From: Mycolicibacterium peregrinum
Lineage (GTDB): Bacteria; Actinomycetota; Actinomycetes; Mycobacteriales; Mycobacteriaceae
Length of the DNA: 64,000 nt
NCBI RefSeq assembly: GCF_001665785.1
Contig: NZ_LZSO01000031.1
Span: forward strand, 434,001-498,000
Reading direction: 5' to 3'
Within the stretch, counting starts at the first letter, position 1. Each line of letters opens with the position of its first letter. Below are positions 36,920-45,245 of the stretch, piece after piece. The notes under the pieces are model-generated. The model was not told where the DNA came from. It did no database searches and saw nothing but the letters and a program-made list of their open reading frames with translations. Both the position numbers and the translations under genes were made by a program.

Positions 36920-37741
36920 ATGCAGATCGAGAACAAGGTTGCTGTCGTCACCGGCGGTGGATCAGGAATCGGCCGGGCACTGGCGGTCGAACTCGCCAGG
37001 AATGGGGCACAGGTCGTCATCGGCGACCTCGACGAGCGTGACGCTGCCGAAGCGGCCGGGAGCGTCGGTGACGCGGCGACGAGCATCCGGGCGGATGCAT
37101 CCACCGTTGACGGCGTCACAAGCTTGATCGCTGAGGCCGAACGGCACTTCGGGCCCGTGGACATCTTCGTCGCCAATGCCGGCATCATGGGAGCTGCGGG
37201 CCTCGGCGAATCCGCCGACTGGGACAAGGTCCTTGCGATCAACCTGCGCGCTCATGTCAATGCCGCCAGGCTGCTGTTACCGGGATGGCGCAGCCGCGGC
37301 AGCGGTTACTTCGTGTCGGTCGCCTCCGCGGCCGGCCTGCTGACGCAATTGGGCGCGGCGGGGTACGCGGTCACCAAACACGCCGCGATCGGATTCGCTG
37401 AATGGCTTGCAATCACCCACGGCGAGGAGGGAATAGGCGTGAGCTGTGTGTGTCCGCTCGGAGTCGACACGCCCCTTCTCACCGCAGTGCGGTCCTCCCC
37501 AGGCCTGTCGCGCCGGATCGGCGCACAGTCGATCATCAAGTCCGGCAGCGTCATCAGCGCAGCGGAGGTCGCGGCGGAGACGATCGGCGCCGTACGCGCG
37601 GAGCGATTCATGGTTCTACCCCACCAAGAGGTTCTGGGTATGTTCCGCGGCAAGGCCGCGGACTATGACGGGTGGCTTGCGAGAATGCGTCGCCTGCAGC
37701 GGTCCCTGAGCGACGGTGCCGCAGCACCGAGTGACGGTTAG
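36920..37741 (+). CDS. Short-chain dehydrogenase/reductase (SDR)
   Basis: A 273-residue classical SDR. The cofactor motif is TGGGSGIGR near residues 12-20 and an acidic residue (GDLDERD) after strand 2 favours NAD(H). VANAGIMG, the catalytic serine in SVASAAG and the YAVTKH tetrad tyrosine/lysine are present. It likely oxidises a hydroxyacyl-CoA or alcohol intermediate and ends the co-directional catabolic run. The downstream DNA contains an IS relic. Confidence 0.9.
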   Translation: MQIENKVAVVTGGGSGIGRALAVELARNGAQVVIGDLDERDAAEAAGSVGDAATSIRADASTVDGVTSLIAEAERHFGPVDIFVANAGIMGAAGLGESADWDKVLAINLRAHVNAARLLLPGWRSRGSGYFVSVASAAGLLTQLGAAGYAVTKHAAIGFAEWLAITHGEEGIGVSCVCPLGVDTPLLTAVRSSPGLSRRIGAQSIIKSGSVISAAEVAAETIGAVRAERFMVLPHQEVLGMFRGKAADYDGWLARMRRLQRSLSDGAAAPSDG

Positions 37742-37849
37742 CGACGGCGAAGGGCTCTGCACCAGTCAATCCAGCAGACCAGAAGGGAATCTCGCGGTTT
37801 CGTGGGCACCGGAACGGATCGACGCTGGTGGTCAGACATATTGGGGTGC

Positions 37850-38160
37850 AGAGGAATCCGGATAGCTGTCCAAGACCGTCGCTCGCTACGGCCGAGTTGA
37901 TCTGCTCTGTATTGACGAGCTGGGCTACATGGAACTCGATCGTCGCGGCGCCGAGCTGCCGTTCCAGGTCCTCACCGAACGCGAAGAGAAGGCCTCGGTC
38001 GGATCGTCTCCAACGAAAGTCTGTCCGGGTGGACCAAAACGTTATCCGACCCGCGGTTGTGCGCAGCCATCGTCGACCGACTCACCTTCGGCGGCAACAT
38101 CATCGAAACCGGCACCGACTCCTTCCGCGTGGCCCACCCCCGCCCTAGAACCAGCAATCA
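37850..38160 (+). pseudogene. istB: IS21-family IstB helper ATPase, frameshifted fragment
   Basis: Translation gives the IstB segment LSKTVARYGRVDLLCIDELGYM (a Walker-B-like CIDE motif) followed by ELDRRGAELPFQVLTEREEK. Near 38000 the reading frame shifts and the IstB C-terminus continues in another frame as NESLSGWTKTLSDPRLCAAI and IVDRLTFGGNIIETGTDSF. The N-terminal P-loop part and the IstA transposase are missing, and no terminal inverted repeats were seen. It marks a decayed insertion between the catabolic run and the AraC/lipoprotein region. Confidence 0.85.
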
Positions 38161-38372
38161 GACCCGGCCAGCCGGTCACTGAGAATCCCGACGGGCCGGT
38201 CGAGGATCCCGCGGAGGTCAGCGATGGTGAGCCAGGCAGTGAGTCAGGAGTGCGAGCAACGTCTCGCGATTCTGCATTGTGGTGTGCTGTGTCGAATGGA
38301 AAGCAAGTGCCGCCTGCCTCAGGATGGGACGTGTACTTTTGCCGACCGGAAGAACGTGCGACCGTGCAGCCA

Positions 38373-39254
38373 ATGGTGAACCCAAGCCGCAGGAACGCGG
38401 CGCCCGAGGCGGCTGCGGCCGAGGATGCAGCTGCACGGGCCTTTCTAGCCCGGACACACTGGCAGTCCAACGGCATGCAGTTCATGTTCGCCGCTGAGGC
38501 TGTCAACACGCCGACCGACTGGCAGTTCAACAGCCCTGATCACGTCCTGGTAGTGCACCGCGCAGGCGACCTCACGACGATGGAAGTCGAATTCGAACGC
38601 GGCCCGAGCGGACCAGCGCTGCCCCGCATCGGCGACGTCTGGCTGATCCCCGCCCAACAGCGCTACGCCGCACTAGCACAAGGAACCTCCGTTCAATTCT
38701 GCGAGATCCGCATTTCCACTACGGACTTCGAGGATCGCGACGTTGCGGCGACGGTGCAGCATCGCGACCTTCTGGCGCTACATCTGACCCAACGGATGTT
38801 CCGAGCAGCGACCAGCTCCGACCCGTTGGAGCAGATGTTGTGCGAGTCATTGGCAGATGCAGTACGCCTGCAGTTCCTGACAACGCTCACCGCCCCGGGC
38901 CTAACGTCCGCCGCCGTCCGGTCACCGACCGCCTGGGACCACGCGACGCGGGCCAAGGTTGTCGAATACCTCGAAGACAATCTGGACGCCGACATCACTC
39001 TGTCGTGCTTGGCAAAGCACCTAGAGCTCTCAGTCACCGAGTTGACCGCCCGATTCAAGCTGACGTTTCGAACTACCCCCCACCAGTACTTGGTCGACCG
39101 TCGAATCCGGCGCGCAAAGATGTTGCTGACCTGCACCACCAAGCCCATCACCGAAATCGCCCATGCGGTCGGCTTCTCCACCCCGAGCCACTTCGCAACG
39201 ACCTTCCGGTCGAGGGTGGGCGTCACTCCGACCGCCTACCGCCAATACTGCTGA
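38373..39254 (+). CDS. AraC-family transcriptional regulator
   Basis: About 293 residues from 38373 (MVNPSRRN), although a GTG at 38364 is also possible. The reading frame stays open upstream to 37929 only because it crosses the IstB relic. The C-terminal two-HTH domain reads DITLSCLAKHLELSVTELTARFK, then TPHQYLVDRRIRRAKMLL and ITEIAHAVGFSTPSHFATTF. The N-terminal part is an AraC effector/cupin-like domain (DVWLIPAQQRYAAL). It is clearly homologous to the regulator at 41992. The target is unknown. Confidence 0.88.
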   Translation: MVNPSRRNAAPEAAAAEDAAARAFLARTHWQSNGMQFMFAAEAVNTPTDWQFNSPDHVLVVHRAGDLTTMEVEFERGPSGPALPRIGDVWLIPAQQRYAALAQGTSVQFCEIRISTTDFEDRDVAATVQHRDLLALHLTQRMFRAATSSDPLEQMLCESLADAVRLQFLTTLTAPGLTSAAVRSPTAWDHATRAKVVEYLEDNLDADITLSCLAKHLELSVTELTARFKLTFRTTPHQYLVDRRIRRAKMLLTCTTKPITEIAHAVGFSTPSHFATTFRSRVGVTPTAYRQYC

Positions 39255-39271
39255 AGCCTGACAAAACCCAT

Positions 39272-39291
39272 CGGAGTTTTTCGCAACTCCG
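39272..39291 (+). terminator. Hairpin after the AraC-family gene
   Basis: A 7-bp stem (CGGAGTT, 39272-39278; AACTCCG, 39285-39291) with a T-rich loop, 17 bases after the stop. Confidence 0.5.
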
Positions 39292-39935
39292 GCATGTGTT
39301 TTCCGACAACGCCACACGGGGCCCTCCGGATACCGTTGCTGTGCGTCCTACGAATTAGGCGACGTCGACGCGCGGCCTGGATGCCGAACGAGCAGTTTCG
39401 TGCGGCTCCCAGCCATCGCGGTGCACGAGCGCGGCGCGGCACCTGTGGCATACGGCGTGGCGGTCGCACTCTTCTGGGGTCGGTATGCGTCAGTCTTGGG
39501 GTCTCATTGACACCCGCAATCGAGTACGGCGATGCGCGTCAGGTGCACGTGCATCGGAACCGGCAACATTACTGAGACCAGTCGATACGCGCAGGCGTGG
39601 TGCAGGACCGGCTCTGGCGGATGAAGGTCATCCGGGAACCCGCTTGAGCGGCTCGCGGTTCGGCACCGCCTTGCGATCGCGCACCACGACCAGGTTGGAA
39701 TTCACCACCAGTGACACCGAGAACTGGAGGTTATCGGCAAGTGGTCGGATTTTTCGAAAGCGTCCGCAAGGAGCGATTCGTATCCTGGGCACGCGTCACA
39801 CGAATAGGCGTCGTAGGCGTGCGATCCGGTTGCCGTTTTGATCCCATTTCGGTAACCGGATTTTGCGTTCAGCGCCCAACTGCGCGCCACTGAAGGAACG
39901 CCGGCAATCATCACCACAGACGAACTAGGAACCAG
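39292..39935. other. Intergenic region without a supportable gene
   Basis: About 640 bp. Short open frames occur on both strands, but none shows a domain, ribosome site or family-like composition. Local GC is lower around 39740-39860. It may be decayed DNA next to the IS relic. An AGGAAC site near 39924 belongs to the lipoprotein gene. Confidence 0.4.
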
Positions 39936-40433
39936 ATGCGAACCCGCACAATCCGCCTCGCCTCGGCGCTAGCTGCGCTCACTCTGGTGGCCGCAGCGTG
40001 CGGGGCCCCCGAGGACGCACCTGCGCCCGCCTCGAGTAAGGCACCGACCCGCACCGTCACGGTGACGCCCAAGCCTTCCGCCCCCGCACCCGGTGGCAAC
40101 AACAACCAGCCGAGCTGTACCGGTCCGGACCAGGGCACGATCTGCACCAACCCGAATCACGGTGCAGGAGAGGACCCATCGGAGAACGGCGGCGCTGTGA
40201 TGCCGAACCCGAACGGCGACGGATCGGACGTGCCGTGCGAGGGCACCATCTGCACCAACCCGAATCACGGAGCCGGTACGGATCCGGGCGAGAACGGTGG
40301 GGACGGTAACACCTCGGCGCCGACCGAGCAGCGCGACGACGACCCGGGCGGCTCGGCTTGCACCACCGGCATGGGCGCCCCCGGCGTGTACGTGTCCGAC
40401 AGCGACGGCGGATGGGTCTGCCAGATCGGCTGA
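39936..40433 (+). CDS. Putative lipoprotein with duplicated Cys-containing repeats
   Basis: 165 residues. The signal sequence ends in the lipobox LVAAAC with the lipidated cysteine at residue 22, followed by an Ala/Pro/Ser-rich linker typical of mycobacterial surface lipoproteins. The exact peptide GTICTNPNHGAG occurs twice, about 36 residues apart, and further cysteines (PSCTGP, VPCEG, SACTTG, WVCQIG) suggest paired disulfides. No known domain was recognised. It stands alone between an AraC regulator and a hydrolase on the other strand. Confidence 0.8.
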   Translation: MRTRTIRLASALAALTLVAAACGAPEDAPAPASSKAPTRTVTVTPKPSAPAPGGNNNQPSCTGPDQGTICTNPNHGAGEDPSENGGAVMPNPNGDGSDVPCEGTICTNPNHGAGTDPGENGGDGNTSAPTEQRDDDPGGSACTTGMGAPGVYVSDSDGGWVCQIG

Positions 40434-40695
40434 CCACCCGGTCTACGAGAAGTCCCCGCAACCAGATTCGGCGCCGGGCCTTCTCATACGCGGCGCAGGC
40501 AGTCGCGATGCTCATCTAGAGCCCGCCACATCTCCAGGACCACAGAGTGCGAGGCCGTCTCCTTGGGCTGATCCGCGAGGCGCTTGACGCCGGGCCTCCA
40601 TCCGGCGGAATCAAAATGGCGCCGGGCGGGACGGTATGAGGCCCGACCAGGGGCTGAGCCAGACCAGCCTCAGTGGGTCCGGCTCAACCGGCAGG

Positions 40696-41670
40696 TTAAG
40701 TGTGCTTCTCGAACCAGTCGGCCACGTGACCGACGGTGCGGTCGACAATGTCGGGCTGGTCGTAGTACTGGAAGTGATTGGTCCCGTTCTCCCAGATCAG
40801 CTTCTTGTCTGACGTCGGAATGGACTCGAAGTGCCGCCGCGCGGCGGCAGGATTCATGCAGGAGTCGGAGTGTACGAGCAGTGCCGGCTTTTGCAGTTTG
40901 GCTACGCCGGGCACGGTGGTGTAGTCGAAGTGGTCGAGGTCGCTCATGATCGCGTAGCGGTTCTCCCAGCCTTTGAGCGTCCATGAGCCATACCAGCTCC
41001 ACACCAGCGGCCCGGGCAGACCAGCATCCGAACCCTTGATCGGATCGCCGAGGTCGGGCGAAACGAGCGGCTGGTAAACGACCTCACCGGTTTCCTCGTA
41101 GAGCGCCTTGGCCTGGCGGGCACGCTCAAGTCGGGCGGCCAGAAGAGCCTCGAGTTGTTCGGTCGTGGGTGCGGTGGCGGGGTCAAACGGGTTCTCGCTG
41201 ACACCGGCGGCGATCATGAACAGGTCGGTTTCATGGTCGCGGTAGTAGCCGGTGACTGCTGCTACCGCGCACACGCGGTCGTCGTAGGACGCGATGTCGA
41301 GCCACTCCGGACCGCCCTGACATACCCCGAGCCCGTACACACGGTCCGAATCGATGTCGCCGCGGCCGACGATGTAGTCCAGAGCGGCGACCGCATCCTC
41401 GTTCTTCATCTTGGGGTTCTCCAGGCGCCGCGGCGTGCCGCTGCTTTCCCCGACGGTGCGTGGATCGAACGCCAGCGCGGCATAGCCTTCATCGGCCAGA
41501 CGGGTGGCGTAATGGGTCGGAGCCTGTTCCTTTTCGAACGAGTAGGGCCCCAGGATCACGACGGCCGGAAATGGTCCATCGCCGTTCGGGCGGTACAGCA
41601 CCCCCGCGATGGGCTCTCCGTGCGAGTCGAAGCTGACCTTCTCTGGGTTGTAGTTGCCGTGGTTAGCCAT
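40696..41670 (-). CDS. Alpha/beta hydrolase, dienelactone-hydrolase-like, with a cysteine nucleophile
   Basis: About 324 residues from 41670 (MANHGNYNP), set by AGGAGG nine bases upstream; the longer frame to 41802 is not supported. The fold is that of the dienelactone hydrolase/YcjY group (PAVVILGPYSFEKEQ, DEGYAALAFDPRTVGES). The nucleophile elbow reads GLGVCQGG, so cysteine takes the place of the usual serine, as in true dienelactone hydrolases. The acid/histidine part is VHSDSCMNP and NGTNHFQYY. It is divergent from the AraC regulator at 41992, which probably controls it. Confidence 0.88.
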   Translation of the reverse strand: MANHGNYNPEKVSFDSHGEPIAGVLYRPNGDGPFPAVVILGPYSFEKEQAPTHYATRLADEGYAALAFDPRTVGESSGTPRRLENPKMKNEDAVAALDYIVGRGDIDSDRVYGLGVCQGGPEWLDIASYDDRVCAVAAVTGYYRDHETDLFMIAAGVSENPFDPATAPTTEQLEALLAARLERARQAKALYEETGEVVYQPLVSPDLGDPIKGSDAGLPGPLVWSWYGSWTLKGWENRYAIMSDLDHFDYTTVPGVAKLQKPALLVHSDSCMNPAAARRHFESIPTSDKKLIWENGTNHFQYYDQPDIVDRTVGHVADWFEKHT

Positions 41671-41991
41671 GGAAAATGTCCTCCTGCTCAAACTGATGCT
41701 GGCGTCCGCGGTCGCGGCCGGCGACGCTATTGGGTATCGGCGCGCCTGGATGCCCCGCTGGACCCTGTAATGCAGAGGTGCATGCCGCCCCCTGGCGACC
41801 AAGTTAGTGACCCGGCAGCAAAGAGCACCTTCGAAAACCGCTCGCCTATCAAAAACCCCACAGCCGCCGCCTTGTCACATTGCTAATGTGCAGCGAACGG
41901 GTCGAATATGGACTGATGCCGTACCTCCGGCGCAGCTACGAGGTACTCGAATACTTGAGCCCTTCAATGCGGCAGGAGAGCGTCCAGAGCT
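41671..41991. promoter_or_regulatory. Divergent promoter region between hydrolase and AraC-family gene
   Basis: A 321-bp gap between divergent starts with no supportable gene. It contains the inverted repeat CACATT-GCT-AATGTG at 41876-41890, a candidate site for the AraC regulator. AGGAGA near 41971 may serve the AraC start at 41992. Confidence 0.55.
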
Positions 41992-42780
41992 ATGAATGTC
42001 GATTTCGAGTATGTCAGCCAGCACCTCGATGGATCGGCGGACTGCGAATTTCTGCAACCCGCCCACACCATCATGGTCTACCGCGGCGGACGTGTCCTCG
42101 CCAAGGAATACGACGTCGAAAGTATGGGCACACGCCGAGTCGAGACACCACAAGCGGGCAGTGTCTGGATACTTCCTGCTGAACACCGAGGCGCTGCGCT
42201 TGCTCGCGGCAACACGGTGGCCGACTACTGCCAACTCACAATTCCCACTGCTGCGCTAGGGGCGTACCCCCTGGTGCCGGCGGTAGGGCGCGATCACCTG
42301 CTGTTTGAGTTGGTGCAACGCATGTATGGCCTGCGGGACCGCAGCGACGTGGGTGCTCGGCTGCTACAAGACTCGTTGAACGAGACGGTGCGTCTGCACC
42401 TCAGAGATCGCTACATCCCCGCCGCCGCGGTCGATGTCGAGCAGGCACCCAAGACCCTCAGCGCCAACATGCAGTCTCTGCTGCGCGAATACCTCGAAGA
42501 CAGTCTCGACGTACATATCAGTCTGCAGGAACTTGCTGATATCGCCCGCATGCCTATCAACCGGTTCGCCGCAGCCTTCAACGAAGCGTTTCACACCACC
42601 CCACACCAATACGTCATCGACCAACGCATCTCGCGCGCAAAACACCTGCTGGCTACCTCAACGTTGAGTGTTACTGAGATCACCACAGCCATAGGATTTT
42701 CGACACCCAGTCACTTCGCGACCACGTTTAAAAGCCGGGTCGGATTGACCCCCAGCCAATACCGACGGCACGCACAGTAA
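41992..42780 (+). CDS. AraC-family transcriptional regulator (second copy)
   Basis: 262 residues. The C-terminal HTH pair reads HISLQELADIARMPINRFAAAF, then TPHQYVIDQRISRAKHLL and ITTAIGFSTPSHFATTF. It aligns along its whole length with the regulator at 38373 (shared GSVWILPAEHRGAALA / GDVWLIPAQQRYAALA). The divergent hydrolase is its most likely target. The pair probably arose by duplication and diverged in effector specificity. Confidence 0.9.
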   Translation: MNVDFEYVSQHLDGSADCEFLQPAHTIMVYRGGRVLAKEYDVESMGTRRVETPQAGSVWILPAEHRGAALARGNTVADYCQLTIPTAALGAYPLVPAVGRDHLLFELVQRMYGLRDRSDVGARLLQDSLNETVRLHLRDRYIPAAAVDVEQAPKTLSANMQSLLREYLEDSLDVHISLQELADIARMPINRFAAAFNEAFHTTPHQYVIDQRISRAKHLLATSTLSVTEITTAIGFSTPSHFATTFKSRVGLTPSQYRRHAQ

Positions 42781-42933
42781 AGGCAGCAGCGGATCTTCCC
42801 CGTAGGGGTCGCCCGCCGGTGATTTCTCAACAGCCTGTGAGTTTTCCGGAAGCGAACTCGACGTTCTCCCGCTAGGTTCCACTCGGTTTGCGCGGGACTG
42901 TTCGGCCCCGGCCCCGAGTGTGAGGACAACCCC

Positions 42934-43206
42934 GTGCTGAAGAAGTTTGCCGTGGCCGCAGCGCTGGCGCTGGGCGCCGTGATGGCCACCGCCGGCATCG
43001 CGCACGCCGACGACGTGGTCGTGCGGGACGCCAACGGTATCCCGCGCAGCTGGCCGACGGAGGCGTCGTGCATCAAGGACGGACCCGATCAGCGCCTTGA
43101 GAACATCGATGACGACGCGTTCCTCAAGTACTGGCATTGCATGCAGCACGACGACGGTCTGTGGTATCTGCACAACACCGACAGCCCGACCGAGCGGGTG
43201 AACTAG
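42934..43206 (+). CDS. Small secreted protein of unknown function
   Basis: 90 residues from the GTG at 42934, with GAGGA at 42921-42925. The Sec signal peptide (KKFAVAAALALGAVMATAG) ends at the cleavage site AHA-DD near residue 25. The mature 65 residues have two cysteines (EASCIKDG, YWHCMQHD) that could form a disulfide and a tryptophan/histidine-rich core. The type is common in mycobacterial secretomes; no function is known. Two strong hairpins follow. Confidence 0.8.
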   Translation: MLKKFAVAAALALGAVMATAGIAHADDVVVRDANGIPRSWPTEASCIKDGPDQRLENIDDDAFLKYWHCMQHDDGLWYLHNTDSPTERVN

Positions 43207-43236
43207 CGCCGTAGTTTCCCCGGAACCATGACTCAT

Positions 43237-43270
43237 CGTTGCGACCCGAACTCCCCATCGGGTCGCAACG
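43237..43270 (+). terminator. Perfect 12-bp hairpin terminator
   Basis: Bases 43237-43248 pair exactly with 43259-43270 around a 10-nt loop, 30 bases after the small secreted protein gene. Confidence 0.8.
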
Positions 43271-43273
43271 GTG

Positions 43274-43313
43274 CGATCGGCAGCCCCGGCCGGGGTTTCG
43301 GGGCTGCCGATCG
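43274..43313. terminator. Second perfect hairpin (14 bp), in tandem
   Basis: Bases 43274-43287 pair exactly with 43300-43313 around a 12-nt loop, only three bases after the previous hairpin. This may be a back-up terminator, or a structural element left by the rearrangement that broke the following gene. Confidence 0.7.
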
Positions 43314-43375
43314 GTATTCGATGGCGCTGCAACGTGAGGAGTACGCGGCGCCCCGGCTACTGCCGCCGTAGACGA

Positions 43376-43720
43376 GACCCTGCGGACGGGGCCAAACGGG
43401 ATCGCCTACATCAGAACCGAGTTGGGGCGCACGCTGTGCGGCATCGACAGCGGTCACGTCAGTTGCACCGTGCAGTTCGTCAATCCGCCGCTGGTCAGCC
43501 GGGCAACATCGCAAACTCGGTGTCGCTCAACGAGAGCGGCACCTTCGCCTACCTGGCCGCCGACCTGGGCGTGATCGACCACCGCACCTGATCCGCTACG
43601 ACCAGACCTATGTCGTCAACAGCTGGGCGGTTGAGGCGCTCAACGATGGAACCTGGTTCACCAACAACCGGACCAACGAGGGATTCTGGGTGAGCGTCAC
43701 CGAGGTCAAGGCAATCGGAC
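43376..43720 (+). pseudogene. Broken secreted-protein gene with two frameshifts
   Basis: Three frames together give one coherent protein: GPNGIAYIRTELGRTLCGI and SGHVSCTVQFVNPPLVS in the first frame; GNIANSVSLNESGTFAYLAA in the second (from about 43500); and LIRYDQTYVVNSWAVEALND then NEGFWVSVTEV in the third (from about 43590). Composition, paired cysteines and signal-less start fit the 3' part of a mycobacterial secreted protein. The N-terminus is missing. Sequencing error could explain one shift but hardly two. Confidence 0.75.
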
Positions 43721-44143
43721 AGCCTGAGCGCGCGAGAAGCCCTGCGGGACAGCGACGGTACTCTATCGCTGCTCGACTTGTCGCGCAGCCACGGACCACC
43801 GGCTATGACCACCCTGGCTATCACGCCGCGCTGCTCATCGACCAAATCAGCTTCACCGTCGCAGCTCTCCGCGGCCATCGGCCTCCTACGGGCCTTGCTA
43901 GGTCACCAGCTCGGCGGCATTCCCGCTTGCCGACGCCGGTTCAGCCTCCCAGGCAATGCACCTGGGCATCCAACCACACCCTGACGACTCCGAAATTCAC
44001 GATCAACACCACGGAGAAGAGGCCGATCCGAAATAGCCGGACAGTCAATGACGTGCATCACGTCTCGCAGGCAATGTGGTTCCTGTCACTGTCATCGGCC
44101 CTCGGGTATATCGGCGGGCCGTCACGTTCGATGGGAGAACACC
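43721..44143. other. Non-coding or decayed DNA
   Basis: About 420 bp following the broken gene. Open frames here lack domains and ribosome sites. A GGAGA element near 44134 belongs to the next small gene. Confidence 0.4.
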
Positions 44144-44404
44144 ATGGGAGCCAGCACAATTGGATGCGTCACCGGAAACCTCAAGATGCTGTCAGCGGTG
44201 TTGGGTGTGGCGGCAGCGGTAGGGATGGGTGCGATGTCCTTCACTCATGGAACTGACGTCGCCGGAACCAGCGTGGCGCGTAGCGACGATCTATCGTCGG
44301 CCACGGTGACGCGGTCAACGGCTCCGAGGGAGCTGGCAACTTCATTCGCCCGGCCGACCCACACCGCTAGACCGTGCGCCGCGAGAGCCACCATGCCTTG
44401 CTGA
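44144..44404 (+). CDS. Small putative secreted or membrane-anchored protein
   Basis: 86 residues from 44144 (MGASTIGCVTG), with GGGAGA upstream. A hydrophobic segment (MLSAVLGVAAAVGMGAMSF) near residues 15-33 could be a signal or anchor. The C-terminal part is Thr/Arg/Ala-rich and ends in a Cys pair (RPCAARATMPC). It resembles the short Thr/Pro-rich exported proteins of mycobacteria. Function unknown, and coding status only moderately sure. Confidence 0.5.
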   Translation: MGASTIGCVTGNLKMLSAVLGVAAAVGMGAMSFTHGTDVAGTSVARSDDLSSATVTRSTAPRELATSFARPTHTARPCAARATMPC

Positions 44405-44461
44405 CAGGCGGGCTCGCGGATCGCTCGCGCACAACGGGATTGGTCAGACGACGTTGACGGT

Positions 44462-45205
44462 TCAGTGCGGCGGAACTGCGTTCTCGACGAGGCTACGCGC
44501 TGTCCGCCTGGCGATGCGAATGTACTCTTCTCTGCGGTTCAGAAGCCGTTCCGTTGGTGCGCTGATCGACAATGCCGCAATCGCCCGATGGTCACGCTGA
44601 TGGATGCCTACGGCAACACATGACTGGTCCGGGATGGTTTCACCGTGCTCTATTGCGACGTCGTCGCGTCGGGCGCAGATGAGCTGCGCATGAAGGATAT
44701 TCACGTCAACCACCGAGTTCTCCGTGAGCCTCGGCAATCCGTTGCGGGCGATGAGTTCTTCAACCGTGGGCCAAGGTTGCTGCGCCATGAGCAGCTTCCC
44801 GAGTGCCGAAGTGTGACCGGAAATGTGAACTCCGCGAGTAACTATCGGATCCGTCCGATCTGCGGATGCGTTGGCGATGCAGACAACGCCTCGACCATCC
44901 CAAGCGCCTACGGTCACCACACCTGAGAGCTGGTGGGCGAGCGCTGCCACATGGCGAGTTGTATGGGCGTTGAAACAGCTGGAACTCATGAGCCGACGAC
45001 TGATGAGCAGAACGCGCCAGCCGAGTCGATAGCGGTCGCCTGAAGTCTGTTGCAACAGACCAATCGCCGCGAGACTGGACATGATGTCGAAGGTCGTCGA
45101 CTTCGGCAGGTGTAGTCTCGCGGCCACCGCCGTCACGCCCCACTCTGGTGTCTCAGCCGTGAAGAGATCGAGCACCTTCCCGGTGCGGTCGATCGTGTTC
45201 AGCAC
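44462..45205 (-). CDS. IclR family transcriptional regulator
   Basis: 247 residues. The N-terminal winged HTH reads VTAVAARLHLPKSTTFDIMSSLAAIGLL, followed by YRLGWRVLLISRRL and the C-terminal effector domain (GHTSALGKLLMAQQ, VAVGIHQRD). IclR proteins respond to carboxylate or aromatic ligands. It lies 40 bp downstream of the DUF3263-like gene on the same strand, so it may be part of the E1/E2 transcript. Confidence 0.88.
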   Translation of the reverse strand: MLNTIDRTGKVLDLFTAETPEWGVTAVAARLHLPKSTTFDIMSSLAAIGLLQQTSGDRYRLGWRVLLISRRLMSSSCFNAHTTRHVAALAHQLSGVVTVGAWDGRGVVCIANASADRTDPIVTRGVHISGHTSALGKLLMAQQPWPTVEELIARNGLPRLTENSVVDVNILHAQLICARRDDVAIEHGETIPDQSCVAVGIHQRDHRAIAALSISAPTERLLNRREEYIRIARRTARSLVENAVPPH

Positions 45206-45245
45206 GATGCGGCCCTACGCACGAGAGGGCATTCGGCCTCGGTGG

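Noticed and set aside
37929..38372. Long N-terminal extension of the AraC regulator
   Set aside because: This part of the frame is IstB sequence and out-of-frame relic; the paralogue at 41992 has no such extension.
43690..44256. 188-codon open frame as a gene
   Set aside because: It begins inside the broken secreted-protein gene, lacks a ribosome site and overlaps the better supported small gene at 44144.
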